DNA of 64,000 nt, taken from positions 62,001 through 126,000 of the forward strand of contig NZ_PSZE01000003.1 of NCBI RefSeq assembly GCF_002933465.1, read 5' to 3'. Source of the stretch: Nocardia nova. GTDB lineage: Bacteria; Actinomycetota; Actinomycetes; Mycobacteriales; Mycobacteriaceae. This document shows positions 33,811 through 42,858 of the stretch, piece after piece. Below the pieces are notes generated by a model. It did not search any database. It was not told the origin of the DNA and was given only the letters and a program-made list of their open reading frames with translations. Made by a program: the position numbers and the translations under genes. Each line of letters begins with the position of its first letter. Position 1 is the stretch's first letter.

Positions 33811-36255
33811 GTGAGTACTCCACAGCGTCTGCCTGTGCTGTTTCTGACCGATCCGGTCGTGTTGCCGGGCATGGTCGTCCCCATCGAGCTCGACGAATCG
33901 GCACAGGCCGCCATCGACGCCGCACGGGCCGCGAAGTCGGATTCCGTGTTGCTCGCACCGCGTCTGGACGAGGGCTATGCCGTCTACGGTGTGATCGCGA
34001 CCATCGAGCAGGTCGGCCGCATGCGCGGCGGCGCCGCTGCCGCGGTGTTGAAGGCCGAGCAGCGCGCGAAGATCGGGCACGGCGTCACCGGTCCGGGCGC
34101 CGCACTGTGGGTGGAGGCCGAACCGGTCGACACACCCGCACCCGATGCGCACACGAAGGAGCTGGCCGCCGAATACAAGCAGCTGGTCGTCTCGGTCCTG
34201 CAGCGTCGTGAGGCCTGGCAGGTCATCGATGTGGTCAACCAGCTGACCGACCCGTCGGCCCTGGCCGATACCGCCGGCTACGCGCCGTATCTGACCGCGG
34301 AGCAGAAGCGCGAACTGCTCGGCACTCCCGACGTCGCTGAGCGCCTGACCCGGTTGATCGGGTGGACCAAGGACCACATCGCCGAGGTCGAGGTCACCGA
34401 GAAGATCAGTGAGGATGTGCGCGAGGGCGTCGAGAAGTCGCAGCGGGAATTCCTGCTGCGCCAGCAGCTCAACGCGATCCGCAAGGAACTGGGCGAGGGC
34501 GAGCCCGACGGCGCGGACGACTACCGCACCCGGGTGGAGACCGCCGAACTGCCCGACAACGTCCGCGAGGCCGCGCTGCGCGAGGTCGACCGGCTCGAGC
34601 GCAGCAGCGATCAGAGTCCGGAATCGGGCTGGATCCGCACCTGGCTGGATACCGTTCTGGACCTGCCGTGGTCGGTGAAAACCACCGACAGCACCGATGT
34701 TTCGGCTGCTCGCGCAGTGCTGGACGCCGATCACCACGGGCTGGAAGAGGTGAAGGACCGCATGGTCGAATACCTCGCCGTGCGCGCCCGCCGGGCCGCG
34801 CGTGGTCTGGAGGTCGTCGGCGGTCGCGGCTCCGGCGCCGTGATGGTGCTGGCCGGACCTCCCGGTGTCGGTAAGACCTCGCTCGGCGAGAGCGTGGCGC
34901 GGGCTCTGGGCCGCAAGTTCGTACGCGTCGCCCTGGGCGGTGTGCGCGACGAGGCCGAGATCCGTGGTCACCGGCGGACCTACGTCGGTGCCCTGCCCGG
35001 CCGGATCGTGCGTGCCATCAAGGAGGCGGGTTCGATGAATCCCGTCGTCCTGCTGGACGAGATCGACAAGGTCGGCTCGGACTTCCGGGGCGATCCGGCG
35101 GCCGCGCTGCTCGAGGTGCTGGATCCGGCGCAGAACCACACCTTCCGCGACCACTACCTGGATCTGGACCTGGATCTGTCCGATGTGCTGTTCATCGCGA
35201 CCGCGAATGTTATGGAGACCATTCCCGGCCCGCTGCTGGACCGCATGGAACTGATCACCGTCGACGGGTACACCGAGGACGACAAGGTGGCCATCGCCCG
35301 CGACTTCCTGGTGCCGCGGCAGCTGGAACGGAATGCGCTGACCCCTGAGGAGGTGTCGTTCACCGACGAGGCGCTGCGGGAGATCGCCGCCAACTACACC
35401 CGGGAAGCCGGTGTGCGTCAGCTGGAGCGACTGCTCGCGAAGGCGTTGCGCAAGGCGGCGACTCGGCTGTCACAGGACGCGTTCGGTGCGGAGACGGTTG
35501 CGGCGGACGGTGATTCGGATGCCACGGTGATCGATCTGGGCTACGACCCTGCGCTCGGTTACGGTGAAAAGCCCGATGTGGCAGCAGGTTCCGAGCCGTT
35601 GGTGATCGGTCTGGGCGATCTGAAGGATTACCTGGGCCGTCCGCGCTTCACCCCCGATTCGGTGGAACGCACCTCGGTCCCCGGTGTGGCGACCGGCCTG
35701 GCCGTCACGGGTGCCGGTGGCGACGTCCTCTACATCGAGGCCAATGCCGCCGAGGGCGAACGCTCACTGACCCTGACCGGCCAGCTGGGTGATGTCATGA
35801 AGGAATCCGCGCAGATCGCACTGACCTATGTGCGCTCGCACCTGGAAGAGATCGGCATCGAGCCGAAGGTGCTGGATCGCAATATCCACATCCACTTCCC
35901 GGCGGGTGCGGTGCCCAAGGACGGTCCGTCGGCGGGCGTCACCATGGTCACCGCCCTGGTGTCGCTGGCCCTGGGCCGGCAGGTCCGCGCGGACGTCGGC
36001 ATGACCGGCGAGGTCACGCTGAACGGCCGGGTCCTGCCGATCGGCGGCGTGAAGCAGAAGCTGCTGGCTGCCCAGCGTGCCGGTTTGAAGACGGTCTTCA
36101 TCCCGGCCCGCAACGAGCCGGACCTGGACGAAGTCCCGGCCGAGGTGCTCGCCGCACTGGATGTCCGCCCCGTCGCCGACGTGGCCGACATCCTGGCCTA
36201 CGCCATCGAACCGGTCGCCGAGCCGGCCTACGAGGCGTTCGCGGCCAGCGCCTGA
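33811..36255 (+). CDS. lon: ATP-dependent protease Lon (LonA type)
   Basis: An 814-residue Lon protease that degrades misfolded and regulatory proteins in the cytosol. Order: N-terminal substrate-binding domain (about 1-200), helical region, AAA+ module with Walker A GPPGVGKTS (about 349-357) and Walker B VVLLDEIDKVG, then the protease domain with the Ser-Lys dyad in PKDGPSAGVT (Ser near 708) and KQKLLAAQRAG (Lys near 750). GTG 33811 is chosen because GGAAGGGG is 8 bp upstream. Both ClgR-like and HspR-like sites precede it. M. tuberculosis lacks lon, so its presence here fits Nocardia or Rhodococcus. Confidence 0.96.
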   Translation: MSTPQRLPVLFLTDPVVLPGMVVPIELDESAQAAIDAARAAKSDSVLLAPRLDEGYAVYGVIATIEQVGRMRGGAAAAVLKAEQRAKIGHGVTGPGAALWVEAEPVDTPAPDAHTKELAAEYKQLVVSVLQRREAWQVIDVVNQLTDPSALADTAGYAPYLTAEQKRELLGTPDVAERLTRLIGWTKDHIAEVEVTEKISEDVREGVEKSQREFLLRQQLNAIRKELGEGEPDGADDYRTRVETAELPDNVREAALREVDRLERSSDQSPESGWIRTWLDTVLDLPWSVKTTDSTDVSAARAVLDADHHGLEEVKDRMVEYLAVRARRAARGLEVVGGRGSGAVMVLAGPPGVGKTSLGESVARALGRKFVRVALGGVRDEAEIRGHRRTYVGALPGRIVRAIKEAGSMNPVVLLDEIDKVGSDFRGDPAAALLEVLDPAQNHTFRDHYLDLDLDLSDVLFIATANVMETIPGPLLDRMELITVDGYTEDDKVAIARDFLVPRQLERNALTPEEVSFTDEALREIAANYTREAGVRQLERLLAKALRKAATRLSQDAFGAETVAADGDSDATVIDLGYDPALGYGEKPDVAAGSEPLVIGLGDLKDYLGRPRFTPDSVERTSVPGVATGLAVTGAGGDVLYIEANAAEGERSLTLTGQLGDVMKESAQIALTYVRSHLEEIGIEPKVLDRNIHIHFPAGAVPKDGPSAGVTMVTALVSLALGRQVRADVGMTGEVTLNGRVLPIGGVKQKLLAAQRAGLKTVFIPARNEPDLDEVPAEVLAALDVRPVADVADILAYAIEPVAEPAYEAFAASA

Positions 36256-36280
36256 TCCGGACGACCGGTTGTCATGAGTC

Positions 36281-36316
36281 GAGAGGCCGTTCACCCGTCG
36301 GGGTGAAGGGCCTCTC
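36281..36316. terminator. Bidirectional terminator between lon and the DUF1707 gene
   Basis: GAGAGGCC-G-TTCACCC, loop GTCG, GGGTGAA-G-GGCCTCTC: a 16-bp stem with one internal mismatch, 26 bp after lon. The convergent gene ends 34 bp beyond. No T-run. Confidence 0.8.
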
Positions 36317-36349
36317 GCCGTATTTCGGCCTGCCTCTTGCTGGGCCCGG

Positions 36350-36967
36350 TCACCGGCGCGGGCGGCGCAGCAACCAGGCCCAGAAGGAGCGGCGAGGCGG
36401 TTTCGGGTAGTGGGCGCGTATCGAGCCGGAGGTGATCGAGCCGTCGACGCGCAGGGTCGGACAGCCGGGCAGCGACGGGTCGGTCACCCGGTTCTTCGCG
36501 CTCCCGCTGACGAAGGACAACCGGTCCAGATCCACCTGCCAGCCGTGTGGCACCGTCAATCGCAGGCTGCCGGAGGCGATTCCGACGTGCAGGTCCACGA
36601 CGGCGTGCGGGCAGATCGCCTGCGTGAAGTCCAGGCGCACCGATCCGGAGGTGGCGGAGACGGTGATCTCGGCGGGCACGATCCACTGACCGTCCTTGCG
36701 CAGCGAACCACTGACGGTGCTCAACATCAGGGGTTCGCGCGCGGCGGCCACCGGCAGATCGGCGGTGACCGCGACGAGCTCCTCGCGGGTGTTCGCCGCG
36801 TAGGCCACGGCCAGGCGCCGGTCGAGTTCGGCGAGATCGAGTGAACCGTCGTTCAAAGCCAGTCGCAGCAGTCGCTCCACCTGTGCGCGTTCGTGATCGG
36901 TGATGCGGACCGCGGGCGCCGGGTCGTGGCGGGCGATGTCCGGGCTGCGGTCCTGGGGTTCGGTCAT
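36350..36967 (-). CDS. DUF1707 domain protein
   Basis: A 205-residue protein with an N-terminal DUF1707 (SHOCT-like) domain (about 20-75: RITDHERAQVERLLRLAL then GSLDLAELDRRL). A C-terminal beta-rich half follows, with repeated T/A/F-SGS motifs (STVSGSLR, SATSGSVRL, GIASGSLRL, SFVSGSAK). This resembles a LiaF-like beta-helix. A basic C-terminus (SFWAWLLRRPRR) may touch the membrane. The function is unknown; related proteins are linked to envelope stress. ATG 36967 has an AGAGG site. Confidence 0.8.
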   Translation of the reverse strand: MTEPQDRSPDIARHDPAPAVRITDHERAQVERLLRLALNDGSLDLAELDRRLAVAYAANTREELVAVTADLPVAAAREPLMLSTVSGSLRKDGQWIVPAEITVSATSGSVRLDFTQAICPHAVVDLHVGIASGSLRLTVPHGWQVDLDRLSFVSGSAKNRVTDPSLPGCPTLRVDGSITSGSIRAHYPKPPRRSFWAWLLRRPRR

Positions 36968-37107
36968 CGGCACATCCTCTTGGTCGTGATGCCGAAATCC
37001 TACGGTCGATCCGTCGATCGGAACATCCGCCCGGCGCGGCCGAGATCCGGCGCAACGCCCTCTGCCCGCGAGTGTGTCCCTACTGCCCCGGTGAGTTGCT
37101 GCCGTGC

Positions 37108-37701
37108 TTACGCACTACCGTCCTCGGCCCCCGAACCGTTGCCGGGCAACGCGCGTTCCACCACCCGCACGGTGCCCTGCGCCACCGCGCACAGCGTGCT
37201 GGAATCATCGCTGTCGCAATAGATCTCGCAGCGAGTGACGGCTTGGCGGCGCGTGGCGTCGGTGACCGTGGCCCGGGCACGGAGCCGGCCACAGCGGGCG
37301 GGCCGCAGATAGGTGACGGTGAAGCCGCCGGTCAGCACATTCGGGCCGAGGGCGGATCCGGCGGCGAAGGTGAGCGCGTTGTCGGCCAGATAGGCGAGCA
37401 CGCCGCCGTGCACGAAACCGAACTGCTGTGCGTGCTCGGGAGCCACCTCGACCACCAATGTGGCTGCCCCGCCCGCGAATTCGGTGATCTCGGTACCGAC
37501 GTGCTGCGCGAACGGCTGCGCGGCCAGCACCGCGCGAGCCTGTTCGAACGTGAGTTTTTCCGACGATTGACCAGCGTCTCCATCGCCGCCGGAGCGTCCC
37601 GCATCGGTCGCCGTGTCGGTTGCGGTCGAAGTGGCCGCTTCGCCGCCGAGGTCGCCGTGCGGACGCGCGGTCAGGCCGTCGGTCCGGGTCGCAGGTTTCA
37701 T
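37108..37701 (-). CDS. PaaI family thioesterase (hotdog fold)
   Basis: A 197-residue hotdog-fold protein. The first 60 residues are Ala/Thr/Gly-rich and unstructured. The catalytic domain has the family motif QFGFVHGGVLAYLADNA and GFTVTYLRPARCGRLRARA. PaaI-type thioesterases hydrolyse aryl- or acyl-CoA thioesters. ATG 37701 has AAAGGA 7 bp upstream. An ATG at 37734 overlaps the TetR stop (ATGA) and is an alternative that would couple the two genes. Confidence 0.8.
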   Translation of the reverse strand: MKPATRTDGLTARPHGDLGGEAATSTATDTATDAGRSGGDGDAGQSSEKLTFEQARAVLAAQPFAQHVGTEITEFAGGAATLVVEVAPEHAQQFGFVHGGVLAYLADNALTFAAGSALGPNVLTGGFTVTYLRPARCGRLRARATVTDATRRQAVTRCEIYCDSDDSSTLCAVAQGTVRVVERALPGNGSGAEDGSA

Positions 37702-37730
37702 GGTCACGTCCTTTGCTGTCGAAGCCGTGG

Positions 37731-38288
37731 TCATCCGTCGCCGCGCAGCGACTTCCAGGCCGCCGCTGCCAGTTCCGGCGCGACATCGGTCGGCGCGGTC
37801 CGGATGCCGCCCCCGAGCCACTGTCGGGAATACTCCTGCGCCGGCCCCAGCCACAGCGCGTACAGCACGTCGAATTCCAGTTCGCGCACCGCGCCGTAGC
37901 GGGCATGGGTGCGCCACCAGCGCGCGACCGACGTGAGGAATTCGCGGTTGCTGTCGCTGTCGCGTACTCCCGGTGGCCTAGGTGAGATGAGAATCGTTGC
38001 GCGGTATCGGTTGTCGGTCACCCACCGCAGATGCTCGACGACTCCAGCGGTCACGCCCTGCTCGGCATCGGCGCTGTCGGCGATGCTCGTCCAGAAATGC
38101 CGCTGGTAGTCGGCCAGCGCGTTGGCCCACACCTGCCGGTACAGATCGGCCTTGTCCGGGAAGTGGTGGTAGAGCGCACCGACGCTGGCACCGGCGTCGG
38201 CCCTGATCCGGCTCAGCGTCGCGTCGAGCGCCCCGTGCTCGGCGAACTGCCGCTCGGCCGCGAACAGCAACCGATCCCGAATCTTCAT
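37731..38288 (-). CDS. TetR/AcrR family transcriptional regulator
   Basis: A 185-residue TetR regulator with a typical helix-turn-helix near residues 22-45 (LSRIRADAGASVGALYHHF). The C-terminal domain is helical. It is cotranscribed with the PaaI thioesterase and starts 3 bp from a CAGAA/TTCTG dyad, so autoregulation is likely. The effector may be an acyl- or aryl-CoA, by analogy with paa and fad regulators; this is inference. Confidence 0.85.
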   Translation of the reverse strand: MKIRDRLLFAAERQFAEHGALDATLSRIRADAGASVGALYHHFPDKADLYRQVWANALADYQRHFWTSIADSADAEQGVTAGVVEHLRWVTDNRYRATILISPRPPGVRDSDSNREFLTSVARWWRTHARYGAVRELEFDVLYALWLGPAQEYSRQWLGGGIRTAPTDVAPELAAAAWKSLRGDG

Positions 38289-38291
38289 GAC

Positions 38292-38306
38292 CAGAATTTA
38301 GTTCTG
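38292..38306. promoter_or_regulatory. CAGAA-TTTAG-TTCTG dyad upstream of the tetR gene
   Basis: A 5-bp inverted repeat 4 bp upstream of the regulator's ATG, in an AT-rich patch. A possible operator for the tetR-thioesterase pair. Confidence 0.4.
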
Positions 38307-38379
38307 TTCTCGAGCGAGCGCAAGGACGCTACCTGCGAAGTCCCCCCGGCTGTCGGTGCCGTGCGGTAAGAACGGACTC

Positions 38380-39519
38380 GTGGCCAGGTGGCTGTTGCAC
38401 GTCGACCTCGACCAATTCCAGGCGGCGGTGGAGTTCCGCCGCCATCCCGAGCTGCGTGGGCAGCCGGTGATCGTCGGCGGCAACGGCGACCCGAACGAAC
38501 CGCGCAAGGTGGTTACGTGTGCGTCGTATCCGGCGCGGGCCTTCGGCGTGCGGGCCGGAATGCCGCTGCGCACCGCCGTCCGCAAATGTCCGGACGGAGT
38601 ATTCCTGCCCTTGGACATGACCACCTACGAGGAGGCCTCCGACGAGGTCATGGAGGTGCTGCGGAGCTTCCCGGTGCGGGTCGAAGTACTGGGCTGGGAC
38701 GAGGCCTTCCTCGCCGCCGACACCGACGATCCCGAACAGCTCGCTCGCGAAATCCGCAGTGCGATAGTGGAATTGAACCTAACCTGTTCGATAGGTATCG
38801 GCGACAACAAATTGCGAGCGAAACTGGCGACCGGATTCGCGAAGAGCGTCGGCAAAGGCACGGCCGCGAAGGGCCCGAACAGCACGGCCGCGAAAGAAAT
38901 TGTGGGGCAGGAGCACTCGCATGTCGAGGCAGCGATGGCCCCCCGGATCGCCGACCCCGGTATGGGAATATTCCGGCTCACCGCCGAGAACTGGAACGAG
39001 CTCATGGCGCACCGCCCGACCAGCGCACTGTGGGGTATCGGCAATCGCATCGCGCAGCGAATGTCGGCCCTCGGCATAGACACCGTCGCCCAGCTCGCGG
39101 CCGCCGACCGGAATGTCCTGGCCGCCGAATTCGGTCCCACCACCGGTCCCTACCTCTGGGTTCTCGGCCACGGCGCCGGTGACACCGATGTGGTGACCGA
39201 GCCGCGAATCCCGGTGGGCCGCAGCAAATCCGAAACCTTCCCGCACGATCTCACCGAGCGCGAGGAGATTCGTGCGCAGGTGGCGCGGCTGGCCCGCGAG
39301 GTCGCCGAGGAGATGGCCGCGGCCGGCCGGATCGGCACGCGGGTGGGGGTTACCGTGCGTACCAACACCTTCTACACGCGCACCAAGCAGAAGAAGTTGC
39401 CCGAACCGACGATCGACGCGGAGGCGATCATCGCGGTCGCACTCGAGATCATCGACCGTTTCGAACTCGATCGGCCGGTCCGGCTGCTCGGGGTACGACT
39501 CGAACTCGTCCCGCGATAG
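38380..39519 (+). CDS. dinB: Y-family DNA polymerase, DinB2-like
   Basis: A 379-residue translesion polymerase. It has the DinB2 form of the catalytic motifs: LHVDLDQFQAAVE (first Asp), GWDEAFLA (Asp-Glu), and SIGIGDNKLRAKLATGFAK. Helix-hairpin-helix region: LWGIGNRIAQRMSALGIDTV. DinB2 proteins lack a clamp-binding tail and readily insert ribonucleotides in mycobacteria. GTG 38380 is chosen because homology begins there. Ribosome site is weak. No LexA box is visible upstream. Confidence 0.9.
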   Translation: MARWLLHVDLDQFQAAVEFRRHPELRGQPVIVGGNGDPNEPRKVVTCASYPARAFGVRAGMPLRTAVRKCPDGVFLPLDMTTYEEASDEVMEVLRSFPVRVEVLGWDEAFLAADTDDPEQLAREIRSAIVELNLTCSIGIGDNKLRAKLATGFAKSVGKGTAAKGPNSTAAKEIVGQEHSHVEAAMAPRIADPGMGIFRLTAENWNELMAHRPTSALWGIGNRIAQRMSALGIDTVAQLAAADRNVLAAEFGPTTGPYLWVLGHGAGDTDVVTEPRIPVGRSKSETFPHDLTEREEIRAQVARLAREVAEEMAAAGRIGTRVGVTVRTNTFYTRTKQKKLPEPTIDAEAIIAVALEIIDRFELDRPVRLLGVRLELVPR

Positions 39520-39547
39520 CCGAGTCCCCGCGTTTCCGTGCCGGGAT

Positions 39548-39589
39548 GTCGGATATGCCTCGTCGGATATGCCTCGTCGGATATGCCTC
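39548..39589. repeat. Three perfect 14-bp tandem repeats
   Basis: GTCGGATATGCCTC occurs three times without interruption between the dinB stop and the enoyl-CoA hydratase gene. A simple array with likely copy-number variation. No further function is visible. Confidence 0.85.
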
Positions 39590-39661
39590 GGTGGTGGCGG
39601 CGTCGCGCGCAGTGCGGCCGTTTGTCATGCTGGGCCGGCAGACACGACCGAAAGGCAGCCC

Positions 39662-40447
39662 ATGAGCGAGTACGAGACGATCACCTTCGAGCGGACCGGC
39701 GCGGTCGCCAGGATCACCCTGAACCGGCCGAAGGCCGCCAACGGTATCGACCACGTCCTCGGCCGGGAACTGGCCGATATCGCGGGACAGTGCGTGGACG
39801 ATCCAGCGCTGAAGGTGGTCGTGCTGACCGGTGCGGGCAGGTTCTTCTCCGCCGGCGGCGACCTCAAGGCGATGGCTGCCCAGGACGGCGGCGCCGGCCA
39901 CTATGTGAAGGGCCTCGCCGACGACCTGCACGAGGCCCTCTCCTCGTTCGCTCGGATGGACGCCCTGCTCGTCGTGGCGGTCAACGGTGTGGCCGCGGGC
40001 GCCGGCTTCAGCCTGGCGATGGCCGGTGATCTGGTCCTCGCGGGCGAATCGGCGGCGTTCACCATGGCCTACACCCGTGCCGGACTGAGTCCCGACGGCG
40101 GCGCCTCCTATTATCTGCCCCGTCTGATCGGCCTGCGCCGCACGCAGGAACTCATGTTCACCAACCGCACCCTGACCGCGGCCGAGGCGCTGGAGTGGAG
40201 TCTCGTGCATCGCGTGGTGCCGGATGCCGAACTCGCCTCCGCCGTGGACGAAGTGGTCGCGGAATTCGCGGCGGGGCCCCGGCATTCGAATGCCAGCGTC
40301 AAGAAGCTCCTGCTGGTGAGCTCCTCGCACACGCTCGAGGAACAGACCGCACGCGAGGCCGCGTTCATCTCCGCCTGCGCCGATTCGCCCGACGGCACCG
40401 AGGGCATCGCGGCATTCCTCGGCAAGCGCGCCCCCGTCTTCGAGTGA
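39662..40447 (+). CDS. Enoyl-CoA hydratase/isomerase family protein
   Basis: A 261-residue crotonase-fold protein. The oxyanion-hole segments are GAGRFFSAGGDLKAM and AVNGVAAGAGFSLAMAGD. The usual second catalytic Glu position reads LSPDGGASYYLPRLIG (Asp instead of Glu), as in isomerase-like members. It acts on an acyl-CoA in beta-oxidation or a related pathway. ATG 39662 has AAAGG upstream. The next gene begins 56 bp after its stop. Confidence 0.88.
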   Translation: MSEYETITFERTGAVARITLNRPKAANGIDHVLGRELADIAGQCVDDPALKVVVLTGAGRFFSAGGDLKAMAAQDGGAGHYVKGLADDLHEALSSFARMDALLVVAVNGVAAGAGFSLAMAGDLVLAGESAAFTMAYTRAGLSPDGGASYYLPRLIGLRRTQELMFTNRTLTAAEALEWSLVHRVVPDAELASAVDEVVAEFAAGPRHSNASVKKLLLVSSSHTLEEQTAREAAFISACADSPDGTEGIAAFLGKRAPVFE

Positions 40448-40503
40448 GGGCCTGACCCGTCGCCGCGAGCGAGCCCGGTCGTGGGCCACTAGGGTGGGGT
40501 GCC

Positions 40504-42816
40504 ATGTTCTCCGCGCCCGGCTTCGCACGCGGGTGGGTTCCGGCGCGGTCTGCTCATCGGCCTGCCGAGGGGAACGAAGACCGCGGCGACGGAGGCCCGG
40601 ACCGCTGCGGCCGTGGGAATGCTCCGCTCGGCGCCGTGGCGCAGGTCGCCTCGTCCGGCACCCGATACCGGTCGAGGGAGGTTGGCCCGGTCGGCTCGTC
40701 GGCCGCCGCGGACCACCCTGGACCGGGGCGCGCCGCGCGGCGCGGCGGATTCGTTCGCACCGGTCTGCGCGCGGTGATCCGTCGTCCCGTAATCCTGGTG
40801 GCGGTACTGCTGATCCTCGCGCAGCTCGGGCTGCGCGGCTGGGTGGCCGGGCGCGGCTATTTCTACTGGGACGACCTCATTCTGGTGGGCCGCGCCGACC
40901 GCTATCCGCTCTGGTCCGCCGACCTGCTGCTCTACGACCACGACGGCCACTTCATGCCGCTGGCCTTCGCGACCGCGTGGGTGGTGACCCGCATCGCGCC
41001 GCTGCGGTGGGACGGGCCGGTGGTGACCATGGTGCTGCTGCAGCTCGCGGCCTCGGTCGCGGTGCTGCGCATGCTGCTGGTGCTCGTTCCGCGGCGAGCC
41101 GGTGCAATCCGCTGGGCTGTGCTGATTCCGATGATCGGCTATCTGTTCTGCCCGCTGACCCTTCCGGCCTTCGCCTGGTGGGCGGCCTCGCTCAACGCGC
41201 TGCCGCTGCAGTTCGCGCTGGCCTGGGTGATAGCGGACGCGGTGCTGTTGGTGCGCACCGGACGCGGGCGCTATGCGATCTCCGGTCTGCTGGTGCTGAT
41301 CGTGGGACTGTTGTTCTTCGAAAAGGCAGTGGTGGTGCCGTTCGTCGCCTTGGCCGTCGCGGTGCTGGAGCGCTACATCGCCGGCGCCCGCACCGTGGAT
41401 GCGGAGTCGGATCCCGGCGAATGTCCGTCGTCCCCGCAGCCGGGTGGGCCGGCCGATTCGGGTGAGGCCGGGAGGTCCGACGGTGTCGCGCATACCGATG
41501 AGGCCGAGCCGACGGGTGATCATGCCGAACCGAGCGCTTGGGCGGCGGTTTCCGACGTGGTACGCGCGGGCGCGGCGCTGTGGGCCGGTTCGGCGTTGAT
41601 CCTCGCGGGCTGGGGCGCGGCCTATCTCACCGTCGCCGACCACATCGCGGCGGACACCAGCCTGGCCGGGGCGCGGCGACTTCTCCACAGCGCCACCTCG
41701 TTGGGGATCGTCCCGACCCTGCTCGGCGGGCCGTGGGTGTGGGCGCGCTGGCTGCCGTCGACACCGTGGGCCACGCCGCCGGGGTGGACCGTCGTGCCCG
41801 CCTGGCTGATCGTCGCCGCGGTGGTACTGGTGACACTGCGGCTGCGCCGCCGCGTGTTACCGGTGTGGGTCCTGGTCGCGGGATACGTTCTGGCCGTTCA
41901 GCTTCCGATCGTGCTGATCCGCGGCGGGCCGAACACCGCCGCCGAACTCATGCAGTCGCTGCGCTATCTGGCCGATGTCGCCGTGGTGCTGGCGGCGGCG
42001 ATCGGGTTGCTGCTTGCCGCCCGGCCACGGTCGGCAGGGCGGGCGCGTCGTGTGCTCGAACCGCATGCGCGCGCCGGGGGGCGACCCGAGCCGGCCGCCG
42101 CGTACACGACCGACGCGCAACCCGCCGATGCGACGGGATCGCGGGACTCGGCGACGGCGACGTCGCCTCGGCCGGTGCGGGTCGCGGTGATCGTGCTGAC
42201 CGCGGCTTTCGTGGTCAGCAGCGTGTGCACGACCGTAGCGTTCGCGCGGTCGTGGGAGATATCGCCGACGCGTACCTACCTCACGAATGCCCGTGCCGCA
42301 CTGGCGGATCGCCACGGTGCCCCGCTGCTGGACCAGGAGGTGCCGTGGGGAGTGCTGACGCCGATGACCTATCCGCAGAACCTCATCGCGCAGGTGCTCG
42401 GCCCGATCGCCGGCCCCGAGGCGTTCGGTGTCGCCACGCCGCAGCTGCGGATGCTCACCGACGACGGGACGCTGGTGGATGCGTCGGTGTGGTGGAACCG
42501 CCGGATTCTCGCGGGCCCCGAACCCGGCTGTGGATATCGCATCGACGGCGCCGAGCCGGTGGCGCTGTGGCTCGACGGGCCGATGCTGGACCACGGCTGG
42601 ACCGCGCAGATCAACTATTTCGCCAACCGCGACGGCCGGATCACCGTGGGGCTCGAGCACGGCGACGTCGTGGTGGCGCCGGTGCGAGCAGGCGTGCACA
42701 CCGTCTTCGTCCATCTCGTCGGCGGCGGTGAGATCGTGCGAATCGGCTCGCGCACACCGGGTTTGGATATGTGCGTCGGGGTAGGACCGGTGGGCGTGGC
42801 AGCATTCGGCCGCTGA
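40504..42816 (+). CDS. Large polytopic membrane protein, possibly GT-C glycosyltransferase-like
   Basis: A 770-residue protein. The first 85 residues are Gly/Arg/Ala-rich and may not be translated; GTG 40774 is a possible later start. About ten membrane helices follow. The first outer loop holds acidic motifs (YFYWDDLILVG and YDHDGHFMP) typical of GT-C glycosyltransferases. Two low-complexity cytosolic loops sit near 305-350 and 515-560. A soluble C-terminal domain of about 180 residues ends it. Function unassigned. It may glycosylate a wall polymer, but this is inference. Confidence 0.65.
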   Translation: MFSAPGFARGWVPARSAHRPAEGNEDRGDGGPDRCGRGNAPLGAVAQVASSGTRYRSREVGPVGSSAAADHPGPGRAARRGGFVRTGLRAVIRRPVILVAVLLILAQLGLRGWVAGRGYFYWDDLILVGRADRYPLWSADLLLYDHDGHFMPLAFATAWVVTRIAPLRWDGPVVTMVLLQLAASVAVLRMLLVLVPRRAGAIRWAVLIPMIGYLFCPLTLPAFAWWAASLNALPLQFALAWVIADAVLLVRTGRGRYAISGLLVLIVGLLFFEKAVVVPFVALAVAVLERYIAGARTVDAESDPGECPSSPQPGGPADSGEAGRSDGVAHTDEAEPTGDHAEPSAWAAVSDVVRAGAALWAGSALILAGWGAAYLTVADHIAADTSLAGARRLLHSATSLGIVPTLLGGPWVWARWLPSTPWATPPGWTVVPAWLIVAAVVLVTLRLRRRVLPVWVLVAGYVLAVQLPIVLIRGGPNTAAELMQSLRYLADVAVVLAAAIGLLLAARPRSAGRARRVLEPHARAGGRPEPAAAYTTDAQPADATGSRDSATATSPRPVRVAVIVLTAAFVVSSVCTTVAFARSWEISPTRTYLTNARAALADRHGAPLLDQEVPWGVLTPMTYPQNLIAQVLGPIAGPEAFGVATPQLRMLTDDGTLVDASVWWNRRILAGPEPGCGYRIDGAEPVALWLDGPMLDHGWTAQINYFANRDGRITVGLEHGDVVVAPVRAGVHTVFVHLVGGGEIVRIGSRTPGLDMCVGVGPVGVAAFGR

Positions 42817-42845
42817 CTGCCATAGCCGTGGAGCATCGGTCCCCC

Positions 42846-42858
42846 TATGCTCGGACGC
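42846..42858 (+). promoter_or_regulatory. -10 element for a leaderless transcript
   Basis: TATGCT (TANNNT) ends 7 bp before the ATG at 42859, and no Shine-Dalgarno is present. This is the arrangement of leaderless actinobacterial genes, with transcription starting at the A of ATG. Confidence 0.45.

Noticed and set aside
38307..38379. LexA (SOS) box upstream of the dinB-like gene
   Set aside because: No TCGAAC-N4-GTTCGA-like sequence is visible, in line with DinB2 not being SOS-controlled in mycobacteria.
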